Shown here: positions 1-13,738 of the stretch, piece by piece
Layout of the letters: every line of letters begins with the position of its first letter
Position numbering within the stretch: the stretch's first letter is position 1
NCBI RefSeq assembly: GCF_015832195.1
Contig: NC_052018.1
Location: 36,461,052-36,525,051, forward strand
Reading direction: 5' to 3'
Source of the DNA: Motacilla alba alba
Taxonomy: Eukaryota > Chordata > Aves > Passeriformes > Motacillidae
DNA: 64,000 bases
The notes under the pieces: model-generated
What the model saw: only the letters and a program-made list of their open reading frames with translations
Databases searched by the model: none
Told to the model about the DNA's origin: nothing
Made by a program: the position numbers and the translations under genes

Positions 1-3000
1 GTGCAGCATTCACAGGTGTTGTGAATGACTCCCTGAGTTGACCTTACACATCATTCCACACAATTTCTTTTTTAAAATTAAAACTTAAAAAAAAACATGA
101 ATCCAATGAGTGAAAACTATTCCTTTGTAATATTATAATATCTTCCCTCTAAGAATTTAGTCACAGGCACTGTTAAACAGCATGTGCAAAAAAGGTCTAC
201 ACAGAAGTGATGTAACAAAATGCCATTCTGCTAGCGTCCAATATTTAGGTAGGACCCTGGTGAGCTCTCAAAAGGAACAGCAGACACAATGCTGCAATGC
301 CTTCTTTGAAAATAAATATTATAACTAACTACAAGAACAGATGGGTACAACTCAAGAGACAGAAGGCATGATATGCAAACTCAGAAGAAGGTGTAAAGAT
401 ATAATGCAAGGGAAAAAAAACCCCAGGATAAAAAACCCCACCTGAAATTCCTGATAGTAATCAGGTGAAGCAAATAACAATGTAACAGTGAAACAAAAGA
501 ATGACGTTGTTTTTCATTAACTCTCAGCTGAACTGGCAGGCGAAACAACTTTTTTGGAACACATTTAATTGAGCACATAGTGTTTAAGGCCTCACTTTCT
601 CAGTATGCATATTCAGAACGTCAGCTTTGATGCAAAGTTAGCATTTGTATGTAAAACCCTGAAAATATTTCAATGCCTGATATTACAAGATTTTATGCCT
701 AATTTTAAAAACCTGAATCTCTGCATATTCAGTTTAAGAAGGATTAAAAAATACAACAAAGAGGACCAAGAATTGTTTTTGAAAATCCTTTGAAGTGTTT
801 ATTTTTAACTTTTTCTCCACTTCAGACACGTAAACATTTTCACTCTATTACTGATCAAACAAGCCTTTTCCTCATCTCCTCCCTTCTTTTATTCTTCCCC
901 TGCCTCCTGTTCTTTTTGACATCCTGACTGAAATCCCAGCTATCAGAGCAAAAAACAATAGCACAAAATGCTTTAGAAGATGAGATGACAAATTCCTGCA
1001 CTGCTCATCTCCATCATGACAACAACATTCCCTGCTCCATTAGTTACGCCAATACAACTGTCATAAGGCAAAAGCTGTAAAGTGAGCATAGGAATGGTTC
1101 AGATTAGAAATGCTCTAACACATCATTATTTTACAGTCTGATTTCAGAATCTGCCCTGAAATTATGAGAATTGAAAAATACACCAGGGAACAGACCCCAG
1201 AGAAAACTTCAGAGAAGATGCAAAAATGTAGTATTTGAGAAATGACCACAATTAAACTCACTCACTCTGACCTGAGTAATAACCTGATACTATAAGACTA
1301 TATTTAAGCCAATTTTTAGATAACTTAAAACCAAATCCACTCACATGACATGTTAATATAACACAACATTATCCATAAGGCACACCTGCATCCATGCAGC
1401 TCCTTCTACAGACTCCATGCAGATTTACAGCCAGTATTGTTTGATTCAAAGCTACCTCTGCTACTGGCATTTGTCCATTAGCTGCTGGTTTAGGTATCCA
1501 CTTAACCCGTGGGCCTGAAGAACAAGGACCAGTGTTCCATTAGAGCAATATCACCTGGCAACACTGTGCTGGTGTTACTCTCCTCAATCCTGTGGTGCTG
1601 CAAAGCACAGTTGTACAGTATATTAGACCTGCAACAGTGCTAAGAGCTTTTTGCTGAACAAGTACCAGAGGAACAATGCTGGACTGAGAGCTCATGGGCT
1701 TTTTTCCTTGAATCACATCTCTAGAGAGTAACTTAGACTTAAAATAATCCAAAATTCAACCCAAAGCACAGGATCCAATCTTACCAGCCACTTGCAGAAT
1801 GTATTTTTTTGTTGACATAGAGTATGGAATCAAACCTAATAATATATATGTTTGTTTTTCCTTTTCTCCTGTGCCTTTTCTTAATCCTTTATCCATTTAC
1901 CTTTAACACAATTCTAGACACTGCTGTATTTCAGGAATGAAAACAGTTTTTGTTTATTGCCTTTTTTCTTAAGTCTATTTTGCATAAATCTATTTTGCAC
2001 CAGCTTTCACAAACTCAAAAAGTTTTAAGTTCTGCAATTTCTGAGGCAGCTTACAAATAGATAAGGTCTCTCCTGACATAAAAACATAAATGCATCTTTA
2101 TCTCATTCTCCATTTATGGAGTTCCTGGCCCTCTTTAGTCTTCAAGAGTAAACAGTATTTTATACAAAACTAAGATAGTTTAAAAAATTGTATTAAAACT
2201 GTAAAAGTTACTCCAAGCCTAAGGATGACTCTGCATTTTCTACTCAACTGCTCCAAAGCTAAGCAGAATGCCAAGAAAACTCCTGAAAATAACTATTTTG
2301 CTTTTTTGCATGACAGCCAAAACATTTGAACAAAACTCTGTGCATTCCCTCAGACAGCACTATGGATGCAAAACACTTGGCTTCTAAAAGAATAAGTCAT
2401 ACTAGTCACCTGTAGGTGAAATTTAAATTAGTTTTAATGAGCTTCACAGAAAACTTTCTTCCATGACAGCAGAACAACTGCAACTGAAAAGCTGGAGATG
2501 AGCACAGTGTTGCAGATCTGTCATCACCCAAGACGTCACTGATCACAAAAGAACTGTTTGCAAATAATTTCAGCCCGAAATGAACCACAAATGCATCTGA
2601 AATTCTCAAAGACAACCACATGAAAGGCTTACACCAGAGGCCTTAAAGCAACTTAATAGATCCCTGAATGCATGGAAATCTCCTTTGTGAAAGTTTCATG
2701 TATTCTGTCATTTTAAATAATGTTGGGGGAATATTAATCTTTTGTATTCTTAAAACCAGTAGTTGTTTACTACATGGCACTGATATTCCTGTTTTCTGTT
2801 TCCTTTTTTTCTCATATTTTTAAGAATACTCTAAAGCAATACCAATTGGACCACCTGAATCTATACTTCCCCTGAAAGAGAGAAAGCTACTTCAAGGACA
2901 GGAAGTATGAACTACTTCAGTCTGTAATTAAAGAATTAATTTCAACAGCCCTTCAAGCACTAATTAGCAAAATATGTTAAGATAAAAAGCCAACTTCCTC

Positions 3001-5038
3001 CCATGGATTTAAAAATAAAATAAAATCAATCATGCATGCATCTAGAGTAAAGGATCATTCAAGGAAATTTTCATTTGGCATCAACATTAGACAAATATTA
3101 AATTACAAATTAAAGTTCTTCTGATGCTTCAAATAATAGGCAAGTCTTATCCTCAAACATGTTAAAGGAATTTCAGTTGAAAAAAAATATTCCAGCAGCA
3201 TCTTTTTATTTAATTGACCATACCAAAACAAATTTAGAAATCTGTACTATGAAAAGTATTTATCCATTGAAAGGTTTTAGTTCTATCTCAGGGTGCTTCA
3301 TTCAATCAGTACTTGTTCATTTCATGTCATTTTTCTTCTCACTTTATTAAAAAATAATGTGGGAGGAAAAAAAAATCATACTAAGACTGATTTTATGCCA
3401 ATAAAGTGAAATAACAAAATGCACTATTAACAGTTAAACTTTTACAGAACAACAAATTAAGCAAAGTTATAGTTCATGCCCTGGGTACGTGAGAGAACTT
3501 CAGTCATTCTTAAGAGACTTAAACAATAAATCTGGGGAACATAACACACCAGATCAGAGACCCTCTACCATGCCCCACACCTACATTATGCAATTTTCTT
3601 AATATCCCTGTCTTCCACCATATCAGCCACCTTCACTACATCATCTGTTTGAAATAAAGAGAATAATTAAATAAACAAATGAAAGAGCAGCCATTTCCCT
3701 CAAGAACACCTAGGACTGTACCATATGGCCAATAGCAAGTCATTACTTTCTCAAGAGCTTTAGAAGTAGCAGGGGGAAAAGCAGCAATACCAGGCTTTTT
3801 ATCTCAAAAGCATGGAACCTAATGTATGTCATGAAGAATAATATGTACATCATTTGGAAGCTGCCTGGCTGAAGAGGCTCCTACCAGACACGACAGCTTG
3901 TGCAACCACTTCTGAGCTGACAGCATGGCATTTCTTGCATTATGCTCTCAATTTTTCAATGAAGCAGAGGTGGTGGAAAATATTCCATTATCTGCTTCTC
4001 TGTCCCTGAGACAGTACATCGTTCCTTGCAGTAATTATCCTCACAGATTCAATTTATACACGCTTCCCATGTAAATGTGTGCTCAGTAAGACACATCATT
4101 CACAGAAGTGACATTTCAAGTAGAATACTGACAACAAGGGCCGGAGAAAGGGAAGAAAGTTAATAGAGACAATATGGCTGAAAAGTGCAATAGGCTTCAG
4201 AGGATCAATATGGAAGCTATCTCAGGTACAAAAATACTGCATCAAGCAGGAGTTACAGCAATGTAGAGTCTCCGATAGTACTGAAACATAAAAGGAAACT
4301 GCACTGATCTATTAGTGTAAGAGCTAGTGAAATTCTCTCGGTCATGTGAAATGGGACAGTCCAGAAACAAATAATTCTTCTTGTGGCCACAGTTGTGAAA
4401 AGTTTGCCACCAATAGTCCAGGCCAGCTTCCAAATACACAAATCCAAATGCTTTACAGCTTTCTTTACAACTGGCTCAAAAAGTTCATTAGCAAGTTTAC
4501 ATAATTTAAATTAGCATAGCAACTTTGAAATGTTTAAGCCTTAAACAAATATAACTAAGCCATTTCTAAATCATCCAAAAATTCAGATCAGCTGAAAATA
4601 AAGGTGACAGAAACAAAGACATCAATTCACAAAAATGTATCAAAACATCATGAAAATTTTATCAAATTTTAGAAGTATTTCCATAAGCGGTATAAAATTG
4701 ACCAAGTTTACCCTTTCAAAATATAAAGCTGTAGCAAGAGATAAGTTCTCCAATAATTTTTTAGATTTTCTTCAAGCATTTTCTCATATTCAGAGAACGT
4801 CATCTCAATACCTTCATTTATTTCAAAGACAAACAGCTCCCCCCAGAGCAGTCATCAGTCCTATTCTGTAGGTAAGTAATTTCTTACAAAATGCAACTCC
4901 CACATTCAGCCAGTGACTGAACTTATATTCCTCCTGAAATCCTATGATTCACTGATGCAGGCCTAAAAATTTGGCCATTTATGAACAAAAGCAAACAGCA
5001 CTGAAATAGTAACAATAATTATACAGTATGCTCCTTAC
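1..5038 (-). other. RNGTT intron 9 (partial)
   Basis: This is AT-rich intron downstream of exon 9, beginning with the donor GTAAGG at 5038-5033. I looked for the next expected coding segment (starting Glu-Met-Ile-Ile) on the minus strand and did not see it, so the intron continues past base 1. The short open frames here have no recognisable similarity, and no convincing transposon ends were seen. Confidence 0.85.
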
Positions 5039-5174
5039 CCCGTCTAGAAGAGTGTTTGTTAGATGTGCGCGAAGATCTTTACGAAACGGAAATTCCAGGT
5101 TGGATACATGAAAAATGGAATTGTCTCTATCAATCATATAAACTTCATTCTTGCCATCAATCAGCATCATATAC
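5039..5174 (-). CDS. RNGTT: RNGTT exon 9 (guanylyltransferase domain, residues 302-347)
   Basis: This exon has 136 bases: one base finishing Arg302 of the KADGTR motif, then 45 whole codons from Tyr303 to Gly347. The acceptor is TTTGCAG directly before the exon and the donor is GTAAGG after it. The peptide ([19 protein letters not shown] and onward to LLDG) is nearly identical to the human enzyme. Known guanylyltransferase folds place this stretch in the nucleotide-binding domain just after motif I. The final DG is the first part of motif III, whose Glu must come from the next exon, outside this window. It is separated from exon 8 by a 15.9-kb intron, the longest in the window. Confidence 0.97.
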
Positions 5175-5337
5175 CTGCAAAGGCAGTGTTAAGATATTAT
5201 AATTACAGGTATATCCTCAAAATCTCTATTATTTTGTTTTATATTAAGCGTTAAAAACAAGTAATCGTGACAGATATTATTTAAAAAACAATTTTAAAAG
5301 TACTTTTTTACATTTAAAAGTTTAAACCTGTAAACTA

Positions 5338-5812
5338 ACCAAAGGGATATCGCAGACCATATGATGCTGTTCTCAGCAATAAAAAATGGGAGAAGGAGGA
5401 GGAAGGAGGGGACATTTGGATTTATGGTGTTTTTCTTCCCAAGTCACTGTTGTGCATCATGAAGCCTAGACTTCCTGGAAATGGCCAAACACATGCCTGC
5501 CAATGGGAACTAGTAAAAATTCCTTATTTTTCCTTATATTTATCTCAACCCCCTGATCTTTCTCACTTTCACCCTTCTGATTCTCTTCTCTATCCTGCTA
5601 CAAGATGTGTGAGCTTAGTTGCTACAGGAATTAAACCAGGCCACATCTTAGATATTCCTTTCACATGGACAAACACTGCAGAATTGGGCTACAATTCTTC
5701 AACTGAGTCCATGTAACAGACCTCTTAAAGCCCACAGAGAATTTTCACGGGCATTCTGTATGGAAACAAAGGTTTTGTTAAGCATACCTCTCTGCGTGCC
5801 ATCTTCCTTCAT
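5338..5812 (+). mobile_element. LTR fragment of an endogenous retrovirus plus shared 3' extension (copy A)
   Basis: The segment 5338-5644 matches the central and 3' parts of the LTR at 34044-34601: CCAAAGGGATAT near its start, then TTTATCTCAACC, TTAGTTGCTACAGG and ending with TTAAACCA. A second copy lies inverted at 48478-48893. The similarity between these two continues about 130 bases past the LTR end, through TTAAAGCCCACAGAGAA to ATGGAAACAAAG. The 5' part of the LTR is missing. The family name is from memory (passerine ERV-L or ERV-K type LTR) and was not checked. It is opposite in orientation to RNGTT. Confidence 0.7.
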
Positions 5813-5882
5813 AACTAGATGATCTGGGTGGTCCCTTCCAATCCAAATCATTCTATGATCCTATGATTTCTATGATTCTGTA
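5800..5882 (+). repeat. CR1 LINE 3' end
   Basis: The sequence reads GATGATCTGGGTGGTCCCTT, then CCAATCC and a run of ATTCTATGAT-like units, which is the hallmark of the CR1 3' terminus in birds. Only the last 80 bases or so are present. It abuts the LTR-related segment on its left, so the exact junction is uncertain. Confidence 0.75.
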
Positions 5883-8800
5883 TCTTACTTCAGAGAGATT
5901 CAGAGAAGCAGCATGTGCTGACTTTGAAGACAGAAAAAAATCTTGTCTCAAGACAGTGAATTTCTTTCATGTAAACCCATTTGTCTGGGTCTCATGGTAA
6001 TCCACCTGTCTAACTTAGAATCTGAACAAGTCCTCTGCTTGAGAAAGACATTAAACTGATCCAGATATGTCTCATCTTGAAAGTTTTTTTTTGAGGTTTT
6101 TTTAGCTGAATGGCTGAAAACTCCTCTACTCTCTCAATTTAATAAACTATTGAAATAAAACTCTGAATGTGGTCCAAACAACAGAATTTATCAAAATTCT
6201 AATTACTACCAACATAAGACGGAAAAAATTTGGTCAAGGATGGACTGAAAAACAGAAGTGTTCTATGAGCAGCTAATAATTGAAAACGTGCAAGAAGCAA
6301 GAGATAAGCAAGGTTTTGGTGAAACTGAATTTATCAATTAATGAGGGATTTGAGCTGGTTGGTTGATTGAGGCCTTTTGTTTGCTTGTTTCACTCAAAAA
6401 GCTTAAGTTCATGTGCTTAATGTGAGGTTTAAAGTTTTATCCAGATGACACTACAAGCATTCATGGAGAAATCTTGTAGACTGCTGAACAGCACATTTCT
6501 GAATATTATTTCGATGTACCATGGCCATTTATATTTTAAGAAGTTAATTAAGGTATAAGGAGATAAGCACTTACACCAGAATAGAGAACACGCCTCTGGG
6601 CAACACCACAAAGGCAAAGAAAGAAGAGCAATGATTTCTCAAACACATTCACTAGAGACACAACACAGGAACTTAACTGTCACGCATAGCACTGCCCACT
6701 GTGCACACTACTTGCTATTACAGCTGTACATTTATTACTAATTACCTCTATTGTGTGAGCACCCAAAAGCTCCAATTAGTAACTGGGCCCCATTGTTTTA
6801 GATTCTCGGCAAGTACACAAGATGACATGGTCCTACATCAGATGGCTCAATCCGAATGTAAAACGAGACAAGTGAATAAAATAACAAAGGCAGGGCAGCA
6901 ATAAGAGCAATAATATAACTGCTCATTCACCTCTGAAAACTATACATGGAAGTAGAGGATCATTTTTGAGCTACAAACATCATCTCTCAAAACTGTCAGT
7001 GCAATCTCTACAAACTCAGAAATTCTGACGAACAGAGGTGTCCATGCAGATTAATCTCACAAGCAGATAAAATATTTAGTCACAGAAATGGTAAAATCTA
7101 AAGTTTCATTAGAAGCTGCTTTTCATTCACTTCTGATCCTGAGGCAAGGCCTGTTATTAAATCTAACTGGGCAATATTATTAACATAATAATTCAGGAAA
7201 TAGGATGAAAATTTCATTTGCAGAGTGACAGTTCTTGGAATTAGACAAACAGATCTCCAAATCACCTACCAGAGTATTAATAATTTTAATTTTTAAACTT
7301 TAAAAAGTCAACAATCAAATTAAGTTTTCTCTTCAGAAGTCAATAATTTTTAGCATACCCAAATAAAGGCAACTGTATCAACGGCAAACTGTATCATTTG
7401 CCTCCTCCTATATCCTGTATCATGCAGTCCACATCAGTTGGGCCCCAAACACAGGCTAAAATAATTATTTTATAAGGCTTCCATTTTCAGTTAAGTTTGT
7501 TTTGGTGGTCGTGGTAGGTTTTTGGTTTTTATACAATTTTGAAGCTGACATGAGTTACACTGAAAATCCTAAGTTAAAAACAGAGGTTTCTCCTTTATGT
7601 GGCTGTTCAGTATTTTTCATCATTAAATTTGAAAGTGCATTTCAGGAAGATATTACTTAATGCATAAAATAAGGTAAATTATTTGGTGTCCATCAATATA
7701 TGGTCACTGCAATTAAGGAGCAAGAAGAGAACTGCATTTCCCAATCTCCAAGTCCAACACTGTACCCACTGGAACATGTGGCCTCTGCCCTCTTCTCCAT
7801 GTTATTATGATTCACAAAACTGGATTTGAAAATACTCCCCCAACACAGTACCTTACTACACATGGTGTAGTGCTTGCCAAAATATATATTTACCACTAAA
7901 TTGATTGCCTATGTATTCACAGAAGTTTTGCTTCCGACTTCAATTTTGTGATGTGCTTTATTTATGCTTAACTTTCTCTCAGCCAAAATGACAGCAACCA
8001 TCTCAGCAATAAGCTTACATATGTTAATTTTGTGCTTTATAGGAGTTTTAAAACCTTAGGAATAACACAAAAATACAACACGGCTTCCTCAAATATTAAG
8101 ATCCTATCTTCTGAGCTTGAGTTCAACACACAAGTAATTTTCTGAAAAAAAATCTACAAGTAGCAAATGGATTAGAAATATTGTTTCAAAGGAAGCTTAA
8201 AAATTCAGCTCCTCTAGGAGCTTTCTTTGCCCTGCAGTATTTCTTTAGACAGGCTGTATCAAAGAAGATTATTCATTTTGACACAGTGCTGCCATCGCTG
8301 CTTTTTTTTCATTTTCCTTTTTAAATATGCCTGTGTCTGTATTATCACATTAAAGAATGCAAAATAGAAGAAATTCCATCATCAACTCTAAGCACGAAAT
8401 ACACAGCAGCTCTCCATTCCGAAGGGAGTTCATTATACAGCCTGGAATTCAGTCTTGTGCAAGTGCTGCCCTCCCACACAAATAAGCATTACCCAAATCT
8501 GAATAGCAATTAGCATCTCTTATAGGCTCACTGACGCAGAGGTGACAACGAAATCCTGCTACAGATATGATTTTCAATTTCTTAATTTCCTTTTATGATT
8601 GGCAACACTTCAAAACCACGAGCATGTCACCACTCTGTAGATGGATCAACTAAGATGAGGCCAAGTCACACAAGTGCTTTACTCTGGACCCTGCCACTCC
8701 CTCTTGGCATAAAAGCACCAACTTCTGGCCAGATGCATCAAACACTGAGGAAAAGGCCAAGAGAATGAAAATTAAGGACTGCCCTTTATCCACTGACAGT

Positions 8801-9638
8801 AGGAGATCATCTATCTGTGTCACTAAGCTGCTGCAGTTGCATGTCCCGACCCGAATCCAGACTGCGCTGGATTCAGAGTAAGTTTAAATTGGAAGAGTTT
8901 GAAGCTGGCCTGTGGCACATGGAGCAAAAGACCCTAAATCCCGATAAATGGGGAAGGCTCAGCTTGCTTTCTTCTATGAATTGCTGCTGGCAATGGTTAC
9001 TGCTTTAAAAGACGTCTCCTCAAGGATGACAAAGCCTGGAAACAGGGACACTAACACAGGAACTTACAAGAAGACTTATAATATTATTTTCAATGTATAA
9101 ACAAAAGGAAACAATGTCTTTTTAATCAGCACACTGACAGTTCTATCACAAACCACCTTATCCAGAGATGTACAAATGTTGTCATTTGCATGAGTACACA
9201 GCATACCAGCCAGCAAGAGACACTGCTTTCTACATGCAGAAGCTGCTGTATTATCTATGAATTATGTATGCAACAGTCCAGATTCCAAATAATTTTTAAG
9301 ACCTTTGGACAGTTAGTCTGCTCTGTGTATACCAACACTTTGTATTTCTCTCGCTTATTTCTAGATTAAAGTATGCCATCAACAGTCTCCACAGCATTTT
9401 AAACCAAAAAATCCCTTAGATTGTGACTGACAGTCATTTCCAATTAACAGCCTCCAGCTCCAATATTTCTCATTCATAACCTTGCATTTTCTACTACTAA
9501 ATATCCTTCCAATTTTATTATTCTGCTCCTCAGTGAATTCAGTGGCTGATCTCCCTCATTTGTTTATCAGAACATACTAGGATTCTGTTTCAAAATACTA
9601 AATGATACAACAAAATTAATATTCAGGATGAATATTAA

Positions 9639-9727
9639 TTTTCTTTCAAAACCATCCACTGCCATTTTCTTTCAAAACCATCCACTGCCATTTTCTTTCA
9701 AAACCATCCACTGCCATTTTCTTTCAA
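9639..9727. repeat. 26-base minisatellite, 3.4 copies
   Basis: The unit TTTTCTTTCAAAACCATCCA plus CTGCCA (26 bases) starts at 9639, 9665 and 9691 without mismatch, followed by an 11-base partial copy. The perfect copies suggest recent expansion. It lies inside RNGTT intron 8. Confidence 0.97.
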
Positions 9728-10831
9728 TCTATTCTTTACCTGTCTTAGAATTCTAGCAATCTTCTTAGCCTCATTTTCTCTAATAAACAGCAATTTTGTC
9801 AAAGTCCAGAAGCATGAGATATACCAGTCTTTCTGGGTCAAAACTGCAATTTTTCCCTTATACGAGCTCCTACCAAAATGACTGAACTCAGAGGAAATCC
9901 CATTCCTCATCTATACTGCAGACTGTGTTCCTCAGTCACAATAATTCTGAGTAATTCTATTAACTACTGCCCTTAGGGCAACCAAATCTGTCATTTAATA
10001 AAGAGAAAACTTGCATTTTTTATCTATTTTTAACCTCTCATTACAATCATAATGATTTAAATGTAAAGCAAAGCCTTAGCACGACTGATCCAAACTTAGC
10101 TTCTAAAATCAAGACCGTTTTTTTTCCCCTCAGTATTAAAATACTGTTACTAGGCTCTTGTTTAGTACATAAATGTATCTTGTATACCTCTTACTACACT
10201 CAGAAGCACCTGCATTTGTCACATGTTAAAATGCTCCACCGATTACCCACCCACATAAGAGGGCAGGATTCAGCTTCTGGTTAACTATCACAATTGTAAG
10301 GTGTCTCCATGGGGTGAAATGACCAGTTTCCTGTGCTTCAGAACTGTCTTGGTTAAACTCTTATTATGGAGGTCAAGACACTGAGCTTGCATTAGATGTT
10401 CAAGTGTGCTCATCGTGACAACTCTGATCAGGTATCTGCAGCAGGTCAGGTTCAGCAGTAACCCAGAAGTTTTCTTTAACAATCCTGTAGTGATTTTTTA
10501 AAAAATCTGAACTCTGTAACAATTTTTTAATCCTTCAGTTATTAGGAAAATAAAATGTTATTCCTCATATTTTATCTTGCATTTTTCCTAAACAAAATGA
10601 ATGGTTTCCTATATTTATGTTACAATCAAGAAAGTTGTCCTAGTTCATCTGCTACAGCAACATCTAATTTCATGAGAAGTCAAAAGGTTTCCAACAACCA
10701 GCCTCATGTTCTGAATCATTAGTTCAAGATACCACTGCCCTGACTCAATGCTAATACAGAAAAAAAAACAACTTTCTTCTCTTATTGATCACCTCATATA
10801 TCACAATGGAAAGGCTATGCTTGATTTTTAT

Positions 10832-11000
10832 ATTCATAGCATCATTTCAGGTGGAAAAGAATTTTAGGATAATTGAGTCCAAATGTAAGCCTAACACTGC
10901 CAAGTCCACCACAAAACCATGTCCCAAAGTGTCACATCTACATGTCTTCTAAATACCTCCAGGCATTGATGAATTGATCTTCACCAATCATCCTGCTTAT
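10832..11000 (-). repeat. CR1 LINE fragment
   Basis: Read on the + strand, this resembles the reverse complement of a CR1 3' region: ATAGCATC, GGTGGAAAAG, TTGAGTCCAA, CACTGCCAAGTCCACCA, CCATGTCCC and TACCTCCAGGCAT occur in the same order as in the clearer copy at 31.98 kb. It is diverged and truncated at both ends, and has the same orientation as RNGTT. Confidence 0.75.
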
Positions 11001-13193
11001 TTGAGAACAAAGAATTTCATTTCCACAAGATTTGTTAGGTGGTATTCCAAATAATGAGGTAACCTTGTCAAGTCACCACTCTAAGTTAAGAGATACCACA
11101 CAGCTTATACAGCTTTTCAGTCTCCGTAATTTTTACTATTCATCAGTCTCCTCCAGTTACCACACTCAGCATCAAAATCTTATTCTTGCCTGCTACCACT
11201 CTCCTTTAAACTCTGAATGCAAGTTTCCCTTTTCATTTGTTTCCCTTGACAATGCAAGGTCCAGAGCAGTTATTTTGTGACTGTTATGGCGCTGAACATC
11301 ATCAAAAGTGAGCGGATCCACAGATGATATTCACTACAGAAACATTCAACGTGCCCAAAAACTACAGCAACAAACACTGCAAGTTTTGATACCCAAAGGG
11401 TACCACAGCCAGAAGGAGAGGAGATGTGACCACACTTCCCCACCTTACCAGGCTCTAAATTAACTGTCAGCTGGAAAAGCTCATATAGCAGCTACTTTTT
11501 AGGGTTCAGTGAGAGTACAGAACAGCAGCTGCAGCCTGCTGTTCTGTGCAAGCAAACAAACAAAACAAATCAGTAAACAAATAAATAGATCAAATAACAA
11601 ACAGGGTAGTGAAAAATATAGAAATAATGCTGCATGATTATACAACTTTTTGGTATCCTCTCACCTGGGGAAGTTTTTAAATAAAGAAGACAACGGCAAC
11701 ACTAAGGACCATGGAAAAACGTAGAAGAATTGTGGAAACTACTATAATTTCTCCTAATGAAGTATTGCACTTGAGACTGAGCTCGAACTTTAGCTTTTCC
11801 TGTACTATAAATCAAAGATAAAGATGCTTTAATTAATTTAATTTAACAGATGGCAAATTCAAAACCAGTGTAAAACTACATTTTCTATCTAAAGTACTAT
11901 TAGACTGTGAAACTGCTGGTAAAATGAAGAATTTAGCTAGGTTAAAAAAGCCTATCCAGTTACAGTGCTTTTCTTGTCTGTCTTCCAGGGTTTTAATTAA
12001 GTCAGAGTGCAGTGGGGGTTTTGTTTCTTTATTTTTAGAAGGATATTAAACCTTACGGGTTAAATTTAAAGTAGTCTTGTAATCATTATTTGACTTACAA
12101 CAAAGGGTAAATTAAACTACAACTACTAAATATTGAGGAGCTCTTATAGTGCATTATGATGTGATTTGTCTGATGTAAAACAAAAGAATTGTTAACAAGC
12201 TAGAAGAGATATTATCCAGTAGCTACCTGTATACGAGCAGATTAATTTTAAATATTAGATTATCTTTGTTTCACCCAAATTTTAATGATGCTAAGTGCAT
12301 TTCTCAATTACTGATAGGAACACTGCTGAAAAACACCTGCATGGTATAATGTTCGGATTACTTTTTTTTAAAGCTACAAGATTAATGGAACAAGCTATAT
12401 CTCGAGCTTGACAGAACTCCTGAATTGTTTCATAATTTTTGTTGCTGTTGTTGTTGTTATTATTTTCATTATTTATTGCAGATAGATTTTCAAGTTTGCT
12501 TGATCTTCTTTTGCTCCATACCTCTCCACAAACCTTTGTCTGAAAATATTTTGGAGGTTTAAGGCAAAATTCATGGCAGAAGCAACAGGCTAAAATAATA
12601 TATATAAGAAAGAATAACAAATTAATTTAGCATTAGATGACAAGTAGTTACACTGCTTCTTGCCCAAGCAAGTGAACCATAATGTCTTTCATGGAGGGCA
12701 GTAACAGAGCAGTCACAAAAAGAATAACACAGCTTTGAAAAAGTAGATCCCCTTAACTTGGAACTGATTTATGCCAGAGCGTATTCTGGGTCAATTCCAC
12801 CTGCATCACTGGCACAAGCCACAGCAGGAACACAACTGCCATTTGTGTTCACAGAACAGATCAGCTGCAAGAGAAAGGGATGCCCTAGATATCTGTACTG
12901 TTCAACTTCACAAACTGAATGTCATTCTTCTCTGACTGAACATAAGCTGTTACGCTTCGTGGATGTGTCTGTAATCCCCCCCTCCAGGAGAACCAGCAGC
13001 ACAGAATGTACTGTTCCACTAAAAGTGGTCTGGGAGAAAGGAAAATAAATAAATAAGCCAGTAATCACTGATACTGGTTGCTTGAAAAGCAGATATACAT
13101 GCAGGCACACCCTTTATCTGGATCTCATTAGAACATTTTAGGACCACAGTTGAATACTCTAAGATTAGTATTCGTAGCACAAGCTACATAATA

Positions 13194-13219
13194 AGTTAAT
13201 GCATTTTAATGCATTAACT
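13194..13219. repeat. Perfect 12-base palindrome with 2-base spacer
   Basis: The left arm AGTTAATGCATT is followed by TT and then its exact reverse complement. Flanking bases extend the pairing with one 3-base bulge. It could be a cruciform or a homeodomain/POU-type binding palindrome, or a chance product of AT-rich DNA. Confidence 0.9.
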
Positions 13220-13720
13220 ATTTATAAATAAACAAAAGAGCTTGCTTATAAGACAATCTGTCCAAATACTCAAATAGTTACATATGAATAATCAGTTAGG
13301 TAGCATTTTTCGAAGAGCCCAGAATTGTGTCCATAAAACTTTGTGTGTTGTCAAGAGACTTCAGAACTGTGAAGTATCAAGCCTGCTTTTCCACAGAATA
13401 GACTTCCTGTATAGTATCTCATCAGAACTGCTCCTTAAACACTCAAGGAAGGGACACAAAGCCCTTCTTTCAGAGTCTTGACAGTGTTGTGAGCATATAT
13501 AAATGAGAAACCACAACCTAGAGTAAGAATGCTTTCCTTGGCCTTTCAAGCCAATTTAGATCCACATGAGGGATAACGGGTTCTGTCACACCTATTTATT
13601 CATTCCTCTACATTGACTCAATGACTGTAAAACGAATATTTCAGGAGGTGAAGAAGCAACAAAGTGATATGGATGTGCCTTAGTAATAAATACATAAATA
13701 CACCATCACCAGCCCCCCAC

Positions 13721-13738
13721 AAAAAAAAAAAAAAAAAA
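13721..13738. repeat. A18 homopolymer
   Basis: A run of 18 A residues is followed by A-rich sequence with interspersed C up to about 13770. It may be a degraded retroposon tail or a simple repeat. No body of a retroposon was recognised to its left. Confidence 0.9.

Noticed and set aside
1..5038. RNGTT exon 10
   Set aside because: The expected start of the segment (Glu-Met-Ile-Ile-Asp) was sought on the minus strand and not seen.
12291..12620. 109-codon minus frame with an Asn run
   Set aside because: The Asn run comes from a TTG/TTA microsatellite. The rest has no recognisable features.
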